DNA of 64,000 bases from Toxoplasma gondii ME49 (GCF_000006565.2 NC_031475.1:2193190-2257189); one strand, 5' to 3'; shown: positions 51,801-64,000, numbered from the stretch's first letter. Translations and numbers: made by a program. Notes: a model not told the origin generated them from the letters alone.

Positions 51801-54732
51801 GATCAGATGTGCGTTGCGGATTTCACTGCTAATAAACGGCGGATCGTATGGAACACAAACAGAACAGTAGAAATCCTCAGACAGCATGTGCGAACAGCCT
51901 CCAACGTCTAACTGATCTCGATAAAACTTTACAGCGGAGGGTCTCAGCAGAGGTGTATGACCAGCGAGAGATCCTAACCACCGCCTGTTGTCTTTTGATG
52001 ACAAAAACATCTCCACTTACCGACTTTAATTTACATCCTGCAAACTCGCAAGTGACGAATGGGTCACGGGCACCTGAATCAAAGAACCACAACCCGATTC
52101 AAATCTGTATGTCCGTGCACGTAGATGCTCAATTATCACACACGAAATGTGGAGATTTTGGACGAATACAAACTCCTGGTTATTCATTCTTGAAAACGAA
52201 AGTGCCCGGGAATCCTTTATCCCATGTGCCCATGTCGACGGTGTGACCTACAACAAATCAAGCCGAACAACTTCGCGGCGGCATTGCACGATCAATCCCA
52301 GACTCTTAGATTCGGCATACCGCGTTAATACCATTGGCCGGTATGTCGGATACAAAGCAGCTCCTCTAGAGAAGAGTCATGCAGCAAGACAAGCGCATGT
52401 ACCCGAGACATCTCCCAAAGAAAAGTAACACATGAACCTTGATTTATTTTTTTACCTTTGCTGGAGCGGGGAAGATCCTCAACACGATATGCTGTCACGT
52501 AGACATGGTACAGTCGCGACCCAGCCTCTCGTTCCACGACTTCTGCACGCATACATAAATAAACACTTGACAAGCAACGTTCCGCCACTACACGGGCCAA
52601 GCAGGCCAGGATAACACGAACGCGTCTTGCTAATAGTAGAATATAATCGGATAAGCATCCCGTCTGAAAACCGAAGGACAAAAACAGTGTAAGCGGAGCT
52701 GCACGGGGAAATGCGAACGCGAACTGGAGATAGAAGTGAGTAGCGCCTAGTTAAGCAGTATCTGCCACCAGGGTTGTCTGGATTTCTTCCGCGTATGAAG
52801 CTGACAACAGCGGAGTACACAGAATCTGAACACAAAATGGCGGGCATGCATAATCTATCAGGGAGACTTCAGAAATGGTGCTGTCCATCAAGCATCTTCA
52901 AGAACCTCGGTCTACGGTTGCGTTCTCGATTCTATCGCTTCCTTTCAGGAGGCCCCCCCCGTCTGGATTGAGTTTTGAGCTGTGTTCTATGATAGATGGA
53001 TCTTCCGTACTTTGTGGTATCAAGAAGTCGCTCGTGTACCGCACTTTTCTGCTTACGGTTTGTGTCAATGACTGCTTTGCGAAGATCATCGTAGTCGTTG
53101 TGGTCCTCTTCCTCGAGAACTTCCTCCTCTCCCGGACTTGGCGGTGCTTCCCCCGGTGCACAGGCAAAGACTGTGACACGTAAACTGCCCTGCAAAATCG
53201 CGGGAAGACACGAACGTTTTTGTCTACGAAAATGTGACCAACCGGTGCACTCCGTTGCTCTCTAAAGAAGAGTACGACAATGCACGAGCCCCCCAAAGTA
53301 AGATAGAGTCTAGCAGTGCAAACGTGTAGACGAAAAATACCAGTCCTTCACTACCTTCTTCCCTGATGCGCTGCTGAAGGCATACGTTGAACCATCCCTG
53401 AACACTTACCATCATTCACTAAAGACATGATATGACATTATCTAGACATGCATTTCAAGAACGAGTATTTCCAACATGGAAACACGAACATGAAAAAACT
53501 CAGAGAACTGCGCCCACGCCTAGAGTAACATGTTCCACAGTTTATCAGCTTTTGCCAGATGACCCAAAGAGTGACACCGTAAGACACCTGAGGCCGTGCA
53601 TTATGAAGAGACACCGACGCGTCGTGCAGTTCATCGAAAATAACAGGAAACCCCCTCCAAGACGTTTCCGCCATCATCGTGGATCTGCACAGCTAACGAC
53701 ATTTCCGTATTACACATCAGAGATCTTTTACACAAAAAATGTGAACACATGCCTGAGTGATGGTCTTACATGGACGTCGGTATCGTCGGGATGCTGAAGA
53801 GGTAACGCCTTGCGAATCTGGTGAGTTTTACGCAGCTGAATCAATCTCAGCTGCACAGATACCAAACCTAGCAGAGTGTTTCGCCAGAACGCGTTCGCCG
53901 CTTGAACTTCGAAGGTAATGTAAGCTGTCTCCCATTCCTGAAAAAAAAACAACAGAGGTGTCGTTCCACCGTTCGGTAGAAGAGAATGCACCACCGTGAG
54001 GTGGACCCACACGCCTAGAATACACACAGATGGGGACACGGAAGAAATCGAAACAGGCGCGGCTCAACATGCTCTCTGACAGAAAACATCCCGAGGCACT
54101 GAGCCGCATTTCAGATCCGTGTTTTTCCGTCGACGACCTGCTATTCCACAGAAAACAGGCGTCTCCAGAAGTGCTTGGACGGTTCAACAAGGATGGTTGT
54201 ATGTTTAACAAAAATGTGACGGTGTGACCTTGTCTCGTGCTCTTGTTACGCCGTGCCGCTGGTCTGGACAGCAAGAACCACCCTGTTTAAATGGCTGTCC
54301 CGATATGGGGCGAAGTTACCAGTGGCGCCTTGAGCAGTCTCGTCTCCACATCCAGCGAGAGTCGTCTGCACAGAATCTCGCTTGTTCCAGTTTAAAACAA
54401 ACAAGTAGCTAGAGAAACAAGGAAAGATTATCTGTGTAGCATTCACACCCGTTAATAACCTCGGGTTTGCTGAGTGAACGAAGCAAACAATCTAATCTGA
54501 CCCCCACCGTTGTATTCGCGTCACTTACTTCATCAGTAAGGCACAAGTCTGTCCAGGTGTGGGACTCATCCCACGACACCACATTAGACTTGGCATACTT
54601 GATTTCTGTGCGGTACTCTCGGCCGCAGCATCGAACGACAACCAATGGGTCAACAGGTTGTCCTTTCTCGGTGACAAGGGTCTGAGCCTCGTGGACGGTG
54701 AAACCAACCGAGTAAATTTTAGTTTTACCCAT
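39836..54732 (-). CDS. Ferlin (multi-C2-domain, C-terminally anchored membrane-fusion protein), 32 exons, about 1,629 codons
   Basis: Calcium/lipid-binding protein of the ferlin family, which drives vesicle-plasma membrane fusion; apicomplexan ferlins act in microneme and rhoptry secretion. Exon 1 (54732-54529) starts MGKTKIYSVGF, a C2A strand; exon 2 holds NAFWRNTLLGLVSV. C2B lies in exons at 52542-51622, followed by WWFNLYG (50569-50341). C2 modules continue at 49942-49633 and 47797-46770 (YQLRAYVYAARNLL, TEVFEQ); a ferlin-type segment, VNMEIDVPVDPIYDPRLVVQ, is at 45470-45351. C2E is at 43146-42355 and C2F at 41357-41084 (VIVWGARNLNFKALGKDF, QQTDVHYYSKTGAAIFNWR). The linker GLGREPPNRDPRL (40227-40102) matches the ferlin pre-membrane segment, and the last exon (39913-39836) encodes one membrane span and stops. 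Phases agree throughout, apart from an in-frame TGA in the exon 48376-48127; the donor of exon 49737-49633 is uncertain. Which coccidian ferlin paralogue this is cannot be told. Confidence 0.88.
44884..45350 (-). other. GC-AG intron of the ferlin gene
   Basis: The exon ending PRLVVQ is followed by CAG|gcaaga and rejoined at tacgtgcag|GTG to give VVQVYDRKQ, the expected C2 strand and loop. A GT donor nine bases earlier would also keep frame but would delete VVQ from the strand. The GC donor matches the known minor consensus AG|GCAAG. Confidence 0.7.
48220..48222 (-). other. In-frame TGA inside a ferlin exon
   Basis: The exon that begins at 48376 reads IWVPLISTPPFESV... (a ferlin motif), reaches TGA after FARSK, and then stays in the same frame through HLFDYWQRSDEWLLEKLHN to a donor at 48126. 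A gtgagc overlaps the TGA, but the only nearby acceptor (ggtgtag before CGCATCTG) is some 35 bases away and breaks the frame, so a normal intron does not explain it. Confidence 0.5.
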
Positions 54733-57466
54733 CGTGAACAACCCAGGGCTCCCTATCCAGTCGAGGAGCGGCGTTTAGTATGTCTCCTGCCCCGCCGAGA
54801 CCTTAAAAAATTGAAGCCACATGCAACGAACACGTTGCCCTTGATTGGTTCTGCCTCGGCCACCACCCACTGGGGGCTAGGCAACCGGGCAACCTGCCAC
54901 ATTTGCCGATAATGGCTGAGGTGTTACACTCTCAGTTGGATCAACAAACGCAGCACGATCCTCATTAAAATGTTCCGGAACAGAATTGGGCAAAGTGACA
55001 CAGTGGCACCTCACTCCAAATCTCGCTTCGTCGATGGCGCGTCCAAGTGTGGTAATGGCGCAGCGACAGATTTGCACAGGGAAATAGAAAAAAACATCCT
55101 GTAGAGAATGGACGACGGGAGGAAGTCGGTTATTAGTCGAGGAGGTAAATTCTGAGGCACATGCTAGGACTTGAGAACGATAACAAAGGATAGGTTAGGC
55201 ACTTAAGAAAAGACAATTCTACTCTGCCCGCCTTTGAGCTGGCTAAGAAACCTTTAAGAGAAGACCTGCTCCAGAAAGATGACCGAGCAGCCCACTGTTG
55301 AGAGAATATGCCAATAAAGTTGGACACACTGGTAAGAAACACAATATCCAGGGGGTCTTTTCAAGAGAAGAAACACAGAAATACCAGAGACGCATCACCG
55401 CGCAGGTGAAAACTGTTAGAGGAACCTTGGGTACGGCTCGATTCCAAGACTGCCCTCCCGGGAAATTACCTTGTTTCATGCATGCACACGCAGACCGCCG
55501 AGCCACGACATCGACCAGAAGAGTGCCAAGTCGGCACACAATGGAGGAAGATTATTTTGCTTTCTCGTCTTTTATGGCCGTCAAAAAAACTTTGTGACGA
55601 AAAAGCAAATTTCTTTTCCTCAACTTTGGTGGCAAGAGCTGGTTTACCGTTCGTGTACGTGTTCATACGATACAGATCTTAACATCGCAAGACGTGGGTC
55701 GGCCGGAGTCCTGAAAGCTGGATTCCACGAGGGAAAATGAGGCGCGTTGTTTTTAGCGATTACGTGCTATTCATTTCATTCAGATCAGTTTAATGTAGGA
55801 GGAGATATTATCCGGAAGCTGGCAGCTATGGAACGATCATGTTGAAGAGGCTCCATGTTTTCGGGCAGAACGGAAATCGATTTTAGGGAATATATCGCTA
55901 GCTGTCGGGGTGTCTCGAAGGTACATTTAAGTATGTTGAAGCACAAAAATGTGCATATGCTTAAGAAGAAAGGACTTCCTTTTTCGTGAACGATTTCTTT
56001 ACGTTGTGTAGTTGGCCTCAACTGCTCTCGGCACAATGCCAGAAGCAGTCTTCGAATCGCTCCAGTTTAGCGGCATCTGGCCAGTGTGAATAGAATTCAT
56101 TCACATGGAGTGAACATTTTTGAGTAGTATGCGTTATCGTGGGATATCGGCAATCGTTAAGAAGTCACCGGGGTGGTCAAGTTAGAGATGGCCTGTTACT
56201 TCGGTCACCAGACAGCGCTCCCGTTTCCGACCCTTGTCGCATGTGTGAATTAAAGTACACAAGAATTCGAAAGAAGCTGCTGTAGCATGCAACATCCTAA
56301 ATTTCCATCCTGCTGCTACTTCACTAACTAGATGATGAACGCTAGCAAATGCAAACAAACCGTACAAGGGATAATTATGCCCATCTGTGCATCTAAATTG
56401 ATGGGAATGAAGCCAACGTCCTGGAACATTCGGGACTGCGTCAACCTTGCATTATGTGGGATTCAAGGATTTCAAGTATACCACTGAGTGTCTTCGGCTC
56501 CAGACTTTTCGAGTGATGACCCAAGTGCGAGGAGCACCTGGGGTCTTCCAACCGACACATCAGTTCACCTCACAATGTGGCGGAGTTCGCTTCATCCCCC
56601 TTTTGGAAAAAGCATGTTCCTGGCCAACGGTGAAGGAGGACTTGCGTAGTACGGGTTCGTATGAGTGTCGTCAGTTGCAGGGTCACGACACTACTGCCAG
56701 ACTCCCATTGCTATACTAACGGAGCGAGCAACGCACAGCGAGGTGCCTCCGAAAACCCTACCAGGACTAATTGAATCTAACAATACTATACAAGCCGCCT
56801 TCAGGTGAAACAGGTGCGACATTGGAGGTGCTCAGGTGAAAACAATTTTCATGAAGTCTGTTATGATATGCCCACTGGAAGGGAATCTCAACTGATGCAT
56901 TCAAAATCTGAGTCTCGTGAAAAGCCACGATTCGTGGCTGTTGACACGTTGAAAGCTATAGCGTAGTATTCCTACAGAAAGCAACATGACAGAATCTAAG
57001 GCCGTTCACGCTGACGTCGTCTCACTGCGTTTGCAGACGCCGTTGTAAGAGGGCGTTCTGATGATTCAACGGCTAGCATGACTAAAGCTTCCAACTAAAT
57101 TCAGACTCCACGGAAGTTCTTGAGTCCTATCTTTTGAATTCTGAACGTGGAATATCGCATATGGTCAGCGTCAGTTGACTGCGATAGGTTGCGTGAGACG
57201 CGGAATAGGTGCGACCGGCATTTGCCTCACCACTGTAAGACCACACGCTCAAACTGCATTCCCACTGATACATCGAGTCGACATGCGCTCGGCGAGTTTC
57301 ACATGTTTTTTTTTCCGGGCGGCAGGGTTACCAACAACGCGTCATGCGTAACCCCACCAGCCTGGGAGTTCAAAATTTCCGGGCGGTGGGGCCTGTCATC
57401 TTGTATGATCTCTTATTTGCATTTTCGGCCTTCTCCATGATCTAAGAAACACTGATGATATCTACG
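54733..57466. promoter_or_regulatory. Ferlin promoter/leader region and 3' flank of the dehydrogenase
   Basis: 2.7 kb between the dehydrogenase stop and the ferlin start, both on the minus strand. It should hold the ferlin promoter and leader and the 3' untranslated region of the dehydrogenase. A TGCATGCA word lies at 55479-55486, about 750 bases upstream of the ferlin ATG. No recognisable coding frame, RNA gene or long repeat was seen. Confidence 0.4.
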
Positions 57467-58864
57467 TTATCGCATACCGCAGACAATCTCGCTCACTGCC
57501 CAGAGTTCCTTCTGGCGCTCGACGTCATGGGCAAGGTAGTCTACCCAATTCGTTGTTCCGTCCTTGTAGTAGGCGCCCGGCTCGAGCTCTTCTTTGTCGC
57601 TCACGCAAAGCAGGAGCTGGGTGGCAGCCCCTTGTTGTGGCAGTTTCAGCACCAAGGGTGCAATAAGTGAGTAGATCGCCTCAAATATCGGCGTGTACCA
57701 ATGTACGCTGCCTTCAGCGTAGCGGAGCATCAACCCTGTGCCGACCAGCCCGGGGTGAGCAGCATACGCAGTGACACGGCACTTCGGATCTTGGGCCAGC
57801 CGGCGCTGTAGCTCTTTCGTAAACCAAAGGTTCGCCATCTTTGTTGTGCCATACATTACTTTTGAGTCGTAATTCTTTTCAGTGATTGGCTCTCCTTGCA
57901 GCTCATGCAGCGGTTTTCCTAGCGCGGACGCCACTCTCTCAGCTGCCTCCGGAGATAGGGCTGCATCGAGTGATCGGAACTTCGGGTTGCGCGTGATGTG
58001 CGCTGCAGAACTGATTGTAATGACTCGCCCGTGTGCTGCCTTCACCGCAGGAAGGAGCAAGTCAGTGAGCAAGAATGGTCCAAGATGATTTGTCACAAAG
58101 TGTCGTTCGAAACCTGTATTCTTGTCCATGGACAACTTGTCGGTTGACATCAGGCCAGCGTTGTTCACCAAGATGTCGATCTTTCCCCGGCTTTCCGCAT
58201 GAGCCCAAACAGCGAACCGTCTCACAGTCTCAAAATCGCAGAGGTCGAGATAGAAGCCACGGATTTCTCCGGGGGTAACCGGAGCCGGCAGTTTCTTACT
58301 CTTTGCAGTCTCCTTGTTTCTGGCATGTTCTTGAGATACCTGGTCAGCAATCTTCTGGACATCGTCAACTCGCCGACACCCGACAAGAACGTGAACTCCC
58401 CACAGTGCCAATTGACGGGTTGTCTCCATGCCAATACCAGCATTCCCTCCTGTCACTACCGCCACTTTACCCTTCATCCATGTTGGAGGACGGGACGGAT
58501 CGGTGAAACGCCGTGGCAGTGTGTATCCTTTTGCAATGACCCTTGCAGTTTGTTGCCATAGGTAAATGGAAATAAGAATGAATATCCCAGCTGCAATTTG
58601 CGAAGCATGGGGACATGAAATTAGCACAGATTCAGGCAGATGCCCGGCAAATAAGGCAGGCAGCGTGTGTGTCAGCAAATCCCAGAATCCGAGACCCAAA
58701 AGATAAGGCAGGCTACAAATGGTTGCGGTAGATCCGATGAGAAAGAGTACTGCTACGATTCCGGGCTCCGTCAGGAAAAACGACAGTTTTGCGCAGATCG
58801 ACACCGCATCTCTGTAGACCCCATCGGGTCCCATAGAACCCCTCCCTGCTAGTAGGTGGCCCAT
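57467..58864 (-). CDS. Membrane-anchored short-chain dehydrogenase/reductase, 465 aa, single exon
   Basis: NAD(P)-dependent oxidoreductase of the SDR family, closest in style to retinol-dehydrogenase/WWOX-type enzymes. After two or three hydrophobic segments (about residues 33-73 and 88-106), which should anchor it in a membrane, comes MKGKVAVVTGGNAGIG with the nucleotide-binding TGGNAGIG at 138-145. NNAG lies at 234-237, the catalytic serine region VITISSAAH near 281-289, and the active-site YGTTK with Tyr338 and Lys342. HPGLVGTGL follows the active site as in the family. The substrate cannot be read from sequence; lipid, sterol or retinoid-like compounds are family guesses. I chose ATG at 58864; an upstream in-frame ATG at 58915 would add 17 residues. 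No intron is needed, unusual among its neighbours. Confidence 0.9.
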   Translation of the reverse strand: MGHLLAGRGSMGPDGVYRDAVSICAKLSFFLTEPGIVAVLFLIGSTATICSLPYLLGLGFWDLLTHTLPALFAGHLPESVLISCPHASQIAAGIFILISIYLWQQTARVIAKGYTLPRRFTDPSRPPTWMKGKVAVVTGGNAGIGMETTRQLALWGVHVLVGCRRVDDVQKIADQVSQEHARNKETAKSKKLPAPVTPGEIRGFYLDLCDFETVRRFAVWAHAESRGKIDILVNNAGLMSTDKLSMDKNTGFERHFVTNHLGPFLLTDLLLPAVKAAHGRVITISSAAHITRNPKFRSLDAALSPEAAERVASALGKPLHELQGEPITEKNYDSKVMYGTTKMANLWFTKELQRRLAQDPKCRVTAYAAHPGLVGTGLMLRYAEGSVHWYTPIFEAIYSLIAPLVLKLPQQGAATQLLLCVSDKEELEPGAYYKDGTTNWVDYLAHDVERQKELWAVSEIVCGMR

Positions 58865-61622
58865 TGTGATGGGTTTAAGGAAGCCGCCGCGTCTAAAAAC
58901 ATAGAGACAGCACACCGTTTAGGACATTTAGACGGAAACATGGCTTCGGAAAAGCCACTGCATATCATGTCGTGTAGATACTATCTGCAGATGTTTGGGC
59001 AGTTCGATTAAATTCTAGGGCACGTTGTGGGGGAGCGTAATTTACTGCGTACTTAGGAGCAGACCGTATGAGCTCACGCATAAGACGCTTCTGAAGTATC
59101 CAAACGTTAGTACAAAGGCCATTGCAACTAAGCAACCAAAATTGTAAGATGAATTTAGATTTAGAGCACACCGATAAAAGACAGGGTGTGCCCGGAATAG
59201 ACTTATAGATATACTGAGTATTCTCGGAACCACACGTCTTCTGGTACTTTGAGATCATAGAAACGGCAAGAAGGGAAGTGTGTTTCAAATAAAAGGGATG
59301 TTTAGCCGGGAAGCTAGCATCTAACATGTTTAACCGAGTATAAACTTAGATGAGGGTTCTAATCATCGGACTGTATCAGCACCTCCATGTCGGCTCACTA
59401 CTCCCTTGTTATTGAGCAAGATTCAGTTAGGAATGATAGATGATATACGTGAGCGGACTCGCCCGAAGAAGCCACATGTTACATGGTGCACTACAATGCC
59501 GTCCCTAGTTCACCTATCATTCAGTTGCATTCCATATCGCGTATTCATGTTGGGGGGGACTACGAGTCAAGGCAGGGAACGACATCGAAGATTTCATCGC
59601 AGGTGCCCATGTCTGGTATTTGTCCGTCGCTGACTTCAAAAATGCAATAAACTGATCAGGATAGCTTGTTCACTTGGTAGGTAGTATCAACGCTGACGAT
59701 CATCGTGAACCGCCTCCCTATTTGTGGACACTAGACTCGTTTCGTGTCAGCGATATTCAAAACCGGTTCGTTGGGAAAGGCAACATGCCGGCAGATTTGT
59801 ACATATAGAAAAATGCACGCGACGACATTACTGGTTCCTGACTTTGTGTCCAGCCGTTATCAGTAGGGCCTGGTTTTTTGAGGTAGTGCATACGTTGTGG
59901 GTCCTACTGCTCACCTCAAGATTGTATCGATAACTGCAGTCGGAACTAAAAACTGCTTCCAAGCATAAATATGCTTGGACTAGCCGCTTGTTCTTACGCA
60001 GTCACAGAACGTAGCACTGGAAGCTGACTGACCTTGCAGAAGTTTTTGTTTGTGGTTGTGGTTCACTACGCTGCTTCCACGGTGGCAAACAATATGCAAC
60101 GTGATGCAGGGGCTGCATCTGGCACCCGTCCCTACGCAAGCCCGTAACGTTGAGTCTTAAGCCGGTGGTGGCTTCCCTTCTAGCAGGCGCAACTTGCTCT
60201 CTCCTGAGCAATCTCTGAAAATCGGTGTGCATGTAAAAATCGAACGGTTGCATCTCAGTACCCCCGGGAATTCCGCTGTCGGTAAAGCTGAGCCAGGGCA
60301 ACGGGTGGAGCCCAACTGCGTTCACCTTTCACACTGAGCAATACTGGATCGCTCTGTGCACCACCCCGGCACTGCGCAGAATAGGTGGTGCCACATAAAT
60401 GAACATTGTTGCGGAGGCCATTCTAAAAAAATGGTTTTTCTGAGGCTTTCAATAATGGAATTTGGCACTGCTGGCTCTGTGAACAAACCTGGAGAATCGT
60501 GAATTGCTTTATCTCTTGGAGATATTGAGAGTTCGATCATTCACCTTAAACAGATGCAACCTTTTGGAAAACTATTTGTAGAACATACAGTAAACTGGAG
60601 AGTAGCATGCACATGCCCAGCACTGGCAAGGATCATGGCCGGACACGTTTCACACTGAGGGGCAATGACCGTTCAAACTGGCTGTGTCAGCAAAGTGGAC
60701 GGTTCTCCTCGACTATTGATGGCAGCTCGGGCAAATCGGTTTCTTAGCCATCTTGTAGAGGTTGTGGGTACTCGTGAGCGTAGAACATAACCGTCAGTCG
60801 CAACGAGATACCATTACTACACTGCCATGTGCAACAGTGAAATAACCTGATACTTTGGCCTCTTTGATTCCATGGGACGCCTGTATGATCCAGTTACTTT
60901 TACAGAGGGGCGCGGCTTCAACCGCACAAATTGACTGCCGATTTCCACAGAGCCTCAAAAGAAAACTGCATATATTGGAGCGAGGGGGCGCAACAGTAGA
61001 CTGCCAGTCGAACGTGCGATTCGTCCTGAATTAACCGCAAATGACTTTTGATGTTCTTGTACCGGGTGAGCGAAGTTCAGGGAACAGAATTAGAGAAGTG
61101 GTGTCGACGTCGCAGAATCGGCGTTTGATCGGAAATTGCGAAGACAGTGTTCTGTAGCAAGACCGCTATATTTGTCTTCTAGAAGAACATGCAGAGGTGC
61201 ATTTTACAGAACTAGAGCTAAGTGCTAGGAGATCAAGCGCAGCTAACTGCAGCTCCATGCAGCGGGCCACATGAACGGGTGAATTCAGAGGGCGATCGCT
61301 ATGTTCATATGTTACACATTCTATGGAAGAGAAATATACGTAATCCGACCAGTTACTTCCGACTGCGCTACACGCCCAATTTTTTGGTTCTCGTATCTCC
61401 TGATCAACCTGCTTGTTCATTCATGAACACACATCTGGCTCCTCAAAGTGTTTGGCCCACTTTAACTCCGTCACTGGTTGTACACCCTGTTCAAAAATAT
61501 CACGACTGAACTTCTTTAGAGGAAACCGCTTATGGCAGTGGTTTGGATGGAAGCATATTTAGATGTTATAAAGCATGGTACGGTTCTGGTAGCTTAATGG
61601 GGGTTTCAATATAACTCATTGT
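58865..61622. other. Intergenic region upstream of the dehydrogenase
   Basis: 2.75 kb with the dehydrogenase promoter/leader and the 3' flank of the small membrane-protein gene. Open frames are short and of no recognisable family. No tRNA, rRNA or repeat was seen. Confidence 0.45.
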
Positions 61623-63879
61623 CTATGCAGGCTCTGCTACTGTCTCAGACAAACGCGCCTCTGCTTGTGCCCGGTCTGGAATAGCAGAGGCAGCGCATGG
61701 AAGTGGTGCCGCACGGCCATTTCTCAATATACTCTTGCTAGACAAACCAGCATAGACCCATGTGAACACAGAGAGTAGGATCAAGACGGCTGAAGTGACG
61801 ACTGTATCCCAATCTGACGCTCCATTCGCTGCAGCGTCTGCCGCGGCCATCGCCAATGGCACTCCCACGACGAGGTGCAGGTATGCCATATTGAGATCCA
61901 TTGCTGCGGCAACAAACGTGTATAGACGCTTCGCCTGGTTTTCTGCCGCTAAATTTTCGACAAAATGGAAGCCAACCAAGACTGCCTCGGAAAGGCATAG
62001 GAGGACCAGCACGAAGGATGGCCATATTAAAGCCGCTGTGAGAGCTGCGCAACAATCAAGAACAACAGCCTTTCAAGTCGTAACAATAAACAGGTCAAGC
62101 GTTTTTATACTAAGACTGTGAGAGTCTGGTAGTGACCGAAGGTGTATCAACCTCCTCCAGAATCTATATATGACTCGAAGACTTCTCCACAACGCGTTTA
62201 AAGCAGGCATGTATTGAGAGAGTTGTTGGTGTTGGATGAGCCGCAGCTTTTTATGGTTTTCTGTGCACTACTGTTTGGTATTCCAAGAAGACGTGATCTG
62301 GGCTAGAGAATTTGTGAAACGGAAAGAATCTCAGGAAAGGGTCAGCGCCGGCATGAACAGAAGAAAACACTTAGGGCTAGTCTCAAAACAAGCGTTTTCT
62401 CTCTTGCAGTGTGTCCGGATCCCTGATTGAACCACTTTGCGTACCTGCGAGCCAATTGAATAGCGCCGTCAGGACACGCGGCTCTAGAACGGTTTGGGGG
62501 TGGCCTCCCGCCATTTCTTGACGCTGCTCCGAAGCACCAGATGCCTAACTCAGCATACGAAGTTTCGCCGGGCGTGTACACCAAGGAAGGCCCTTAAACG
62601 TTTTTTCTTGTCTTCAGTAGAAGAGAGAGTGTTGGAGCACACAACGCAGCAGAAGCCCACGAACCTTACATAGTCACTGGAGGACAAACAACCCTTTCAG
62701 GCATATATGGCCTCTCATATCCCTGTAGAAAAGCCGACATTGTTGCACCACGCTTAGCAAGTGGAAGTGGCCTGCATAGAAACCACATAGGGATGTCATA
62801 TTCAATGGCAGAGCATTGACACACAGTAGTTGGCCTATCCTTGTTCCCTCCCTCCACTCCCACAGCAGAATGCTATACAAAAAGAGATTCAATTACGCAC
62901 TTCCAGATGGCTGAGATGGGTCGTACAGAAAAACAGACGATAGAAGCTCAGCCATATGATGCTGACCCAACATAAAATTTTGCGCATTTGCCCCGAAAAC
63001 ATAGCACAGACAAACAAAGTATGACTGAATCATACGGAGCTCGCTCAAACGCTGAGGGGCAAGGTGGGCCTGCCGACCGACGAGGGGCCCTCAAGTGGAC
63101 GTTTGGCAGTGCATCGTCTACTCAACAAGATATCTCCGCGTCAATGCCGTTTCCGTTTAGACGCCTCAGGGCTAAAGTGGCATCGCATACACGGACAGTG
63201 CCCTCTCTTTGTTAGGTGGTCAAGAATGCGAAAACACATTAGAGTTCCCACTACAGCAGACGGTGAACTCGTTAATTTTGCTAGAACGTACGTCAGACAG
63301 TAAACGACAAATCGTTTGCTGAATAGTGGCCGTTTCGTGTCATGATGATACTACTGTCGAGAACCCCAGCTGGCGAAACGTATTCGTACGCTACTGAACA
63401 ACACACGTGAAGGTACTTCAGAGGGACTTGCTGAAGCGTTTCATACTGTAGCAAATAGGAACACTCGAAAGCAGTCACCTCGGCCCACATTTCAGCAGAA
63501 GAAAAGCAGTACACTTGTTATTTACCGCGCCCACCGTTCCGCAACTCAGCTTCGTGCAGCGGCCGAAAGTACTCGAAAAAGGTTTTGAGGCCTGCGCGCC
63601 ACACCACTGAAGTGCCTGCAAAGCGTTACGACGTTGGCTACCAAGTAGCTCCTCAAAGTCTGTCTGACAACTGAACCGCACACTACGCATCTTAGTAAGC
63701 AATGGCTCACTAGTGGGTACAACTGATTGCTAAAATTCGAAAAGAGGAATGTTTGAACGATTCCAGCAGGATTTGCTCGCAACACAAATGTAGTCACTAG
63801 AAGTCCGCTACTCTCACTTGCTTCGTTCAATAATTTTAAACACATTACAAACCTTCATGCCTTCAGACAGGTTGCTCAT
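61623..63879 (-). CDS. Small multi-span membrane protein of unknown function, 180 aa, 3 exons
   Basis: The last exon (62044-61623) is clear: hydrophobic segments around TAALIWPSFVLVLLCLSEAV, LYTFVAAAMDLNMAYLHLVV and TVVTSAVLILLSVFTWVYAG predict at least three membrane spans, followed by a short polar Ala/Pro-rich tail. The conserved-looking loop HFVENLAAENQAKRLYTF joins spans 1 and 2. Two upstream exons fit in phase: 63615-63526 (TSVVWRAGLKTFFEYFRPLH) and a 31-base first exon 63879-63849 (MSNLSEGMKV). Together they total 181 codons including the stop, with canonical GT/AG borders, but the first donor (GTTT|gtaatg) is weak and the intron between exons 2 and 3 is about 1.5 kb. No family was recognised. 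An endomembrane or plasma-membrane location is inferred from the spans only. Confidence 0.6.
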
Positions 63880-64000
63880 TCAAAACCCTCTTGTGGTCTC
63901 TCCTTTGAAGACAAGAACGTTTGCCGCAGTCCTCTTCCTCGGGCTTCAAGTGCTGACAAATGCTGACGTCAGTTGATGTTGGACTAGTAGAGCCTTCAAT

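Noticed and set aside
1..64000. CRISPR arrays, insertion sequences, operons, riboswitches
   Set aside because: No regularly spaced direct repeats, no transposase-like frames and no bacterial-style gene packing were seen; the window is eukaryotic.

Overview
The window is a stretch of nuclear chromosome from an apicomplexan parasite, most likely a tissue-cyst coccidian of the Toxoplasma/Neospora/Hammondia group. The reasons are roughly balanced base composition, intron-rich genes with GT(A/G)AG donors, long serine/proline-rich low-complexity stretches inside otherwise conserved proteins, multi-kilobase intergenic spaces, and the gene content (an apicomplexan-style ferlin, a COPI-associated membrane protein, an otubain, an LRRC9-like protein). 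No bacterial, plasmid, phage or CRISPR feature is present. The genus cannot be fixed from sequence alone.

Layout from left to right: the 3' end of an unrecognised plus-strand gene (to 166); an otubain on the minus strand (1957-4894, 5 exons); a 2.4 kb divergent promoter region; a COPI-associated four-TM protein with an EF-hand-like tail on the plus strand (7311-9801, 4 exons); a 1,694-residue PH-domain protein on the plus strand (13695-19162, 2 exons); a quiet, more AT-rich stretch with one orphan coding-like segment (about 20.3-20.5 kb); a 23-exon LRRC9-like leucine-rich-repeat gene on the plus strand (22998-38279, about 1,851 residues); convergent to it, a 32-exon ferlin on the minus strand (39836-54732, about 1,629 codons); a membrane-anchored short-chain dehydrogenase on the minus strand (57467-58864, single exon); and a small multi-span membrane protein on the minus strand (61623-63879, 3 exons).

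Exon models were built by hand from splice signals, reading-frame phase and family resemblance. For most genes every junction keeps frame. Three places stay doubtful: the first donor of the otubain, exons 9-11 of the LRR gene, and a ferlin exon holding an in-frame TGA at 48220-48222. The genes do not form an operon. Shared themes are membrane traffic (ferlin, COPI-associated protein, PH protein), ubiquitin editing (otubain) and probably the flagellum of the male gamete (LRRC9-like).

The items most worth following up are the in-frame stop and the GC-AG intron of the ferlin, the PH domain interrupted by a long disordered insert, the retained LRRC9-like gene with its central region reminiscent of a PARP fold, and the orphan coding-like segment near 20.3 kb. 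I did not find a convincing wholly new multi-gene system.
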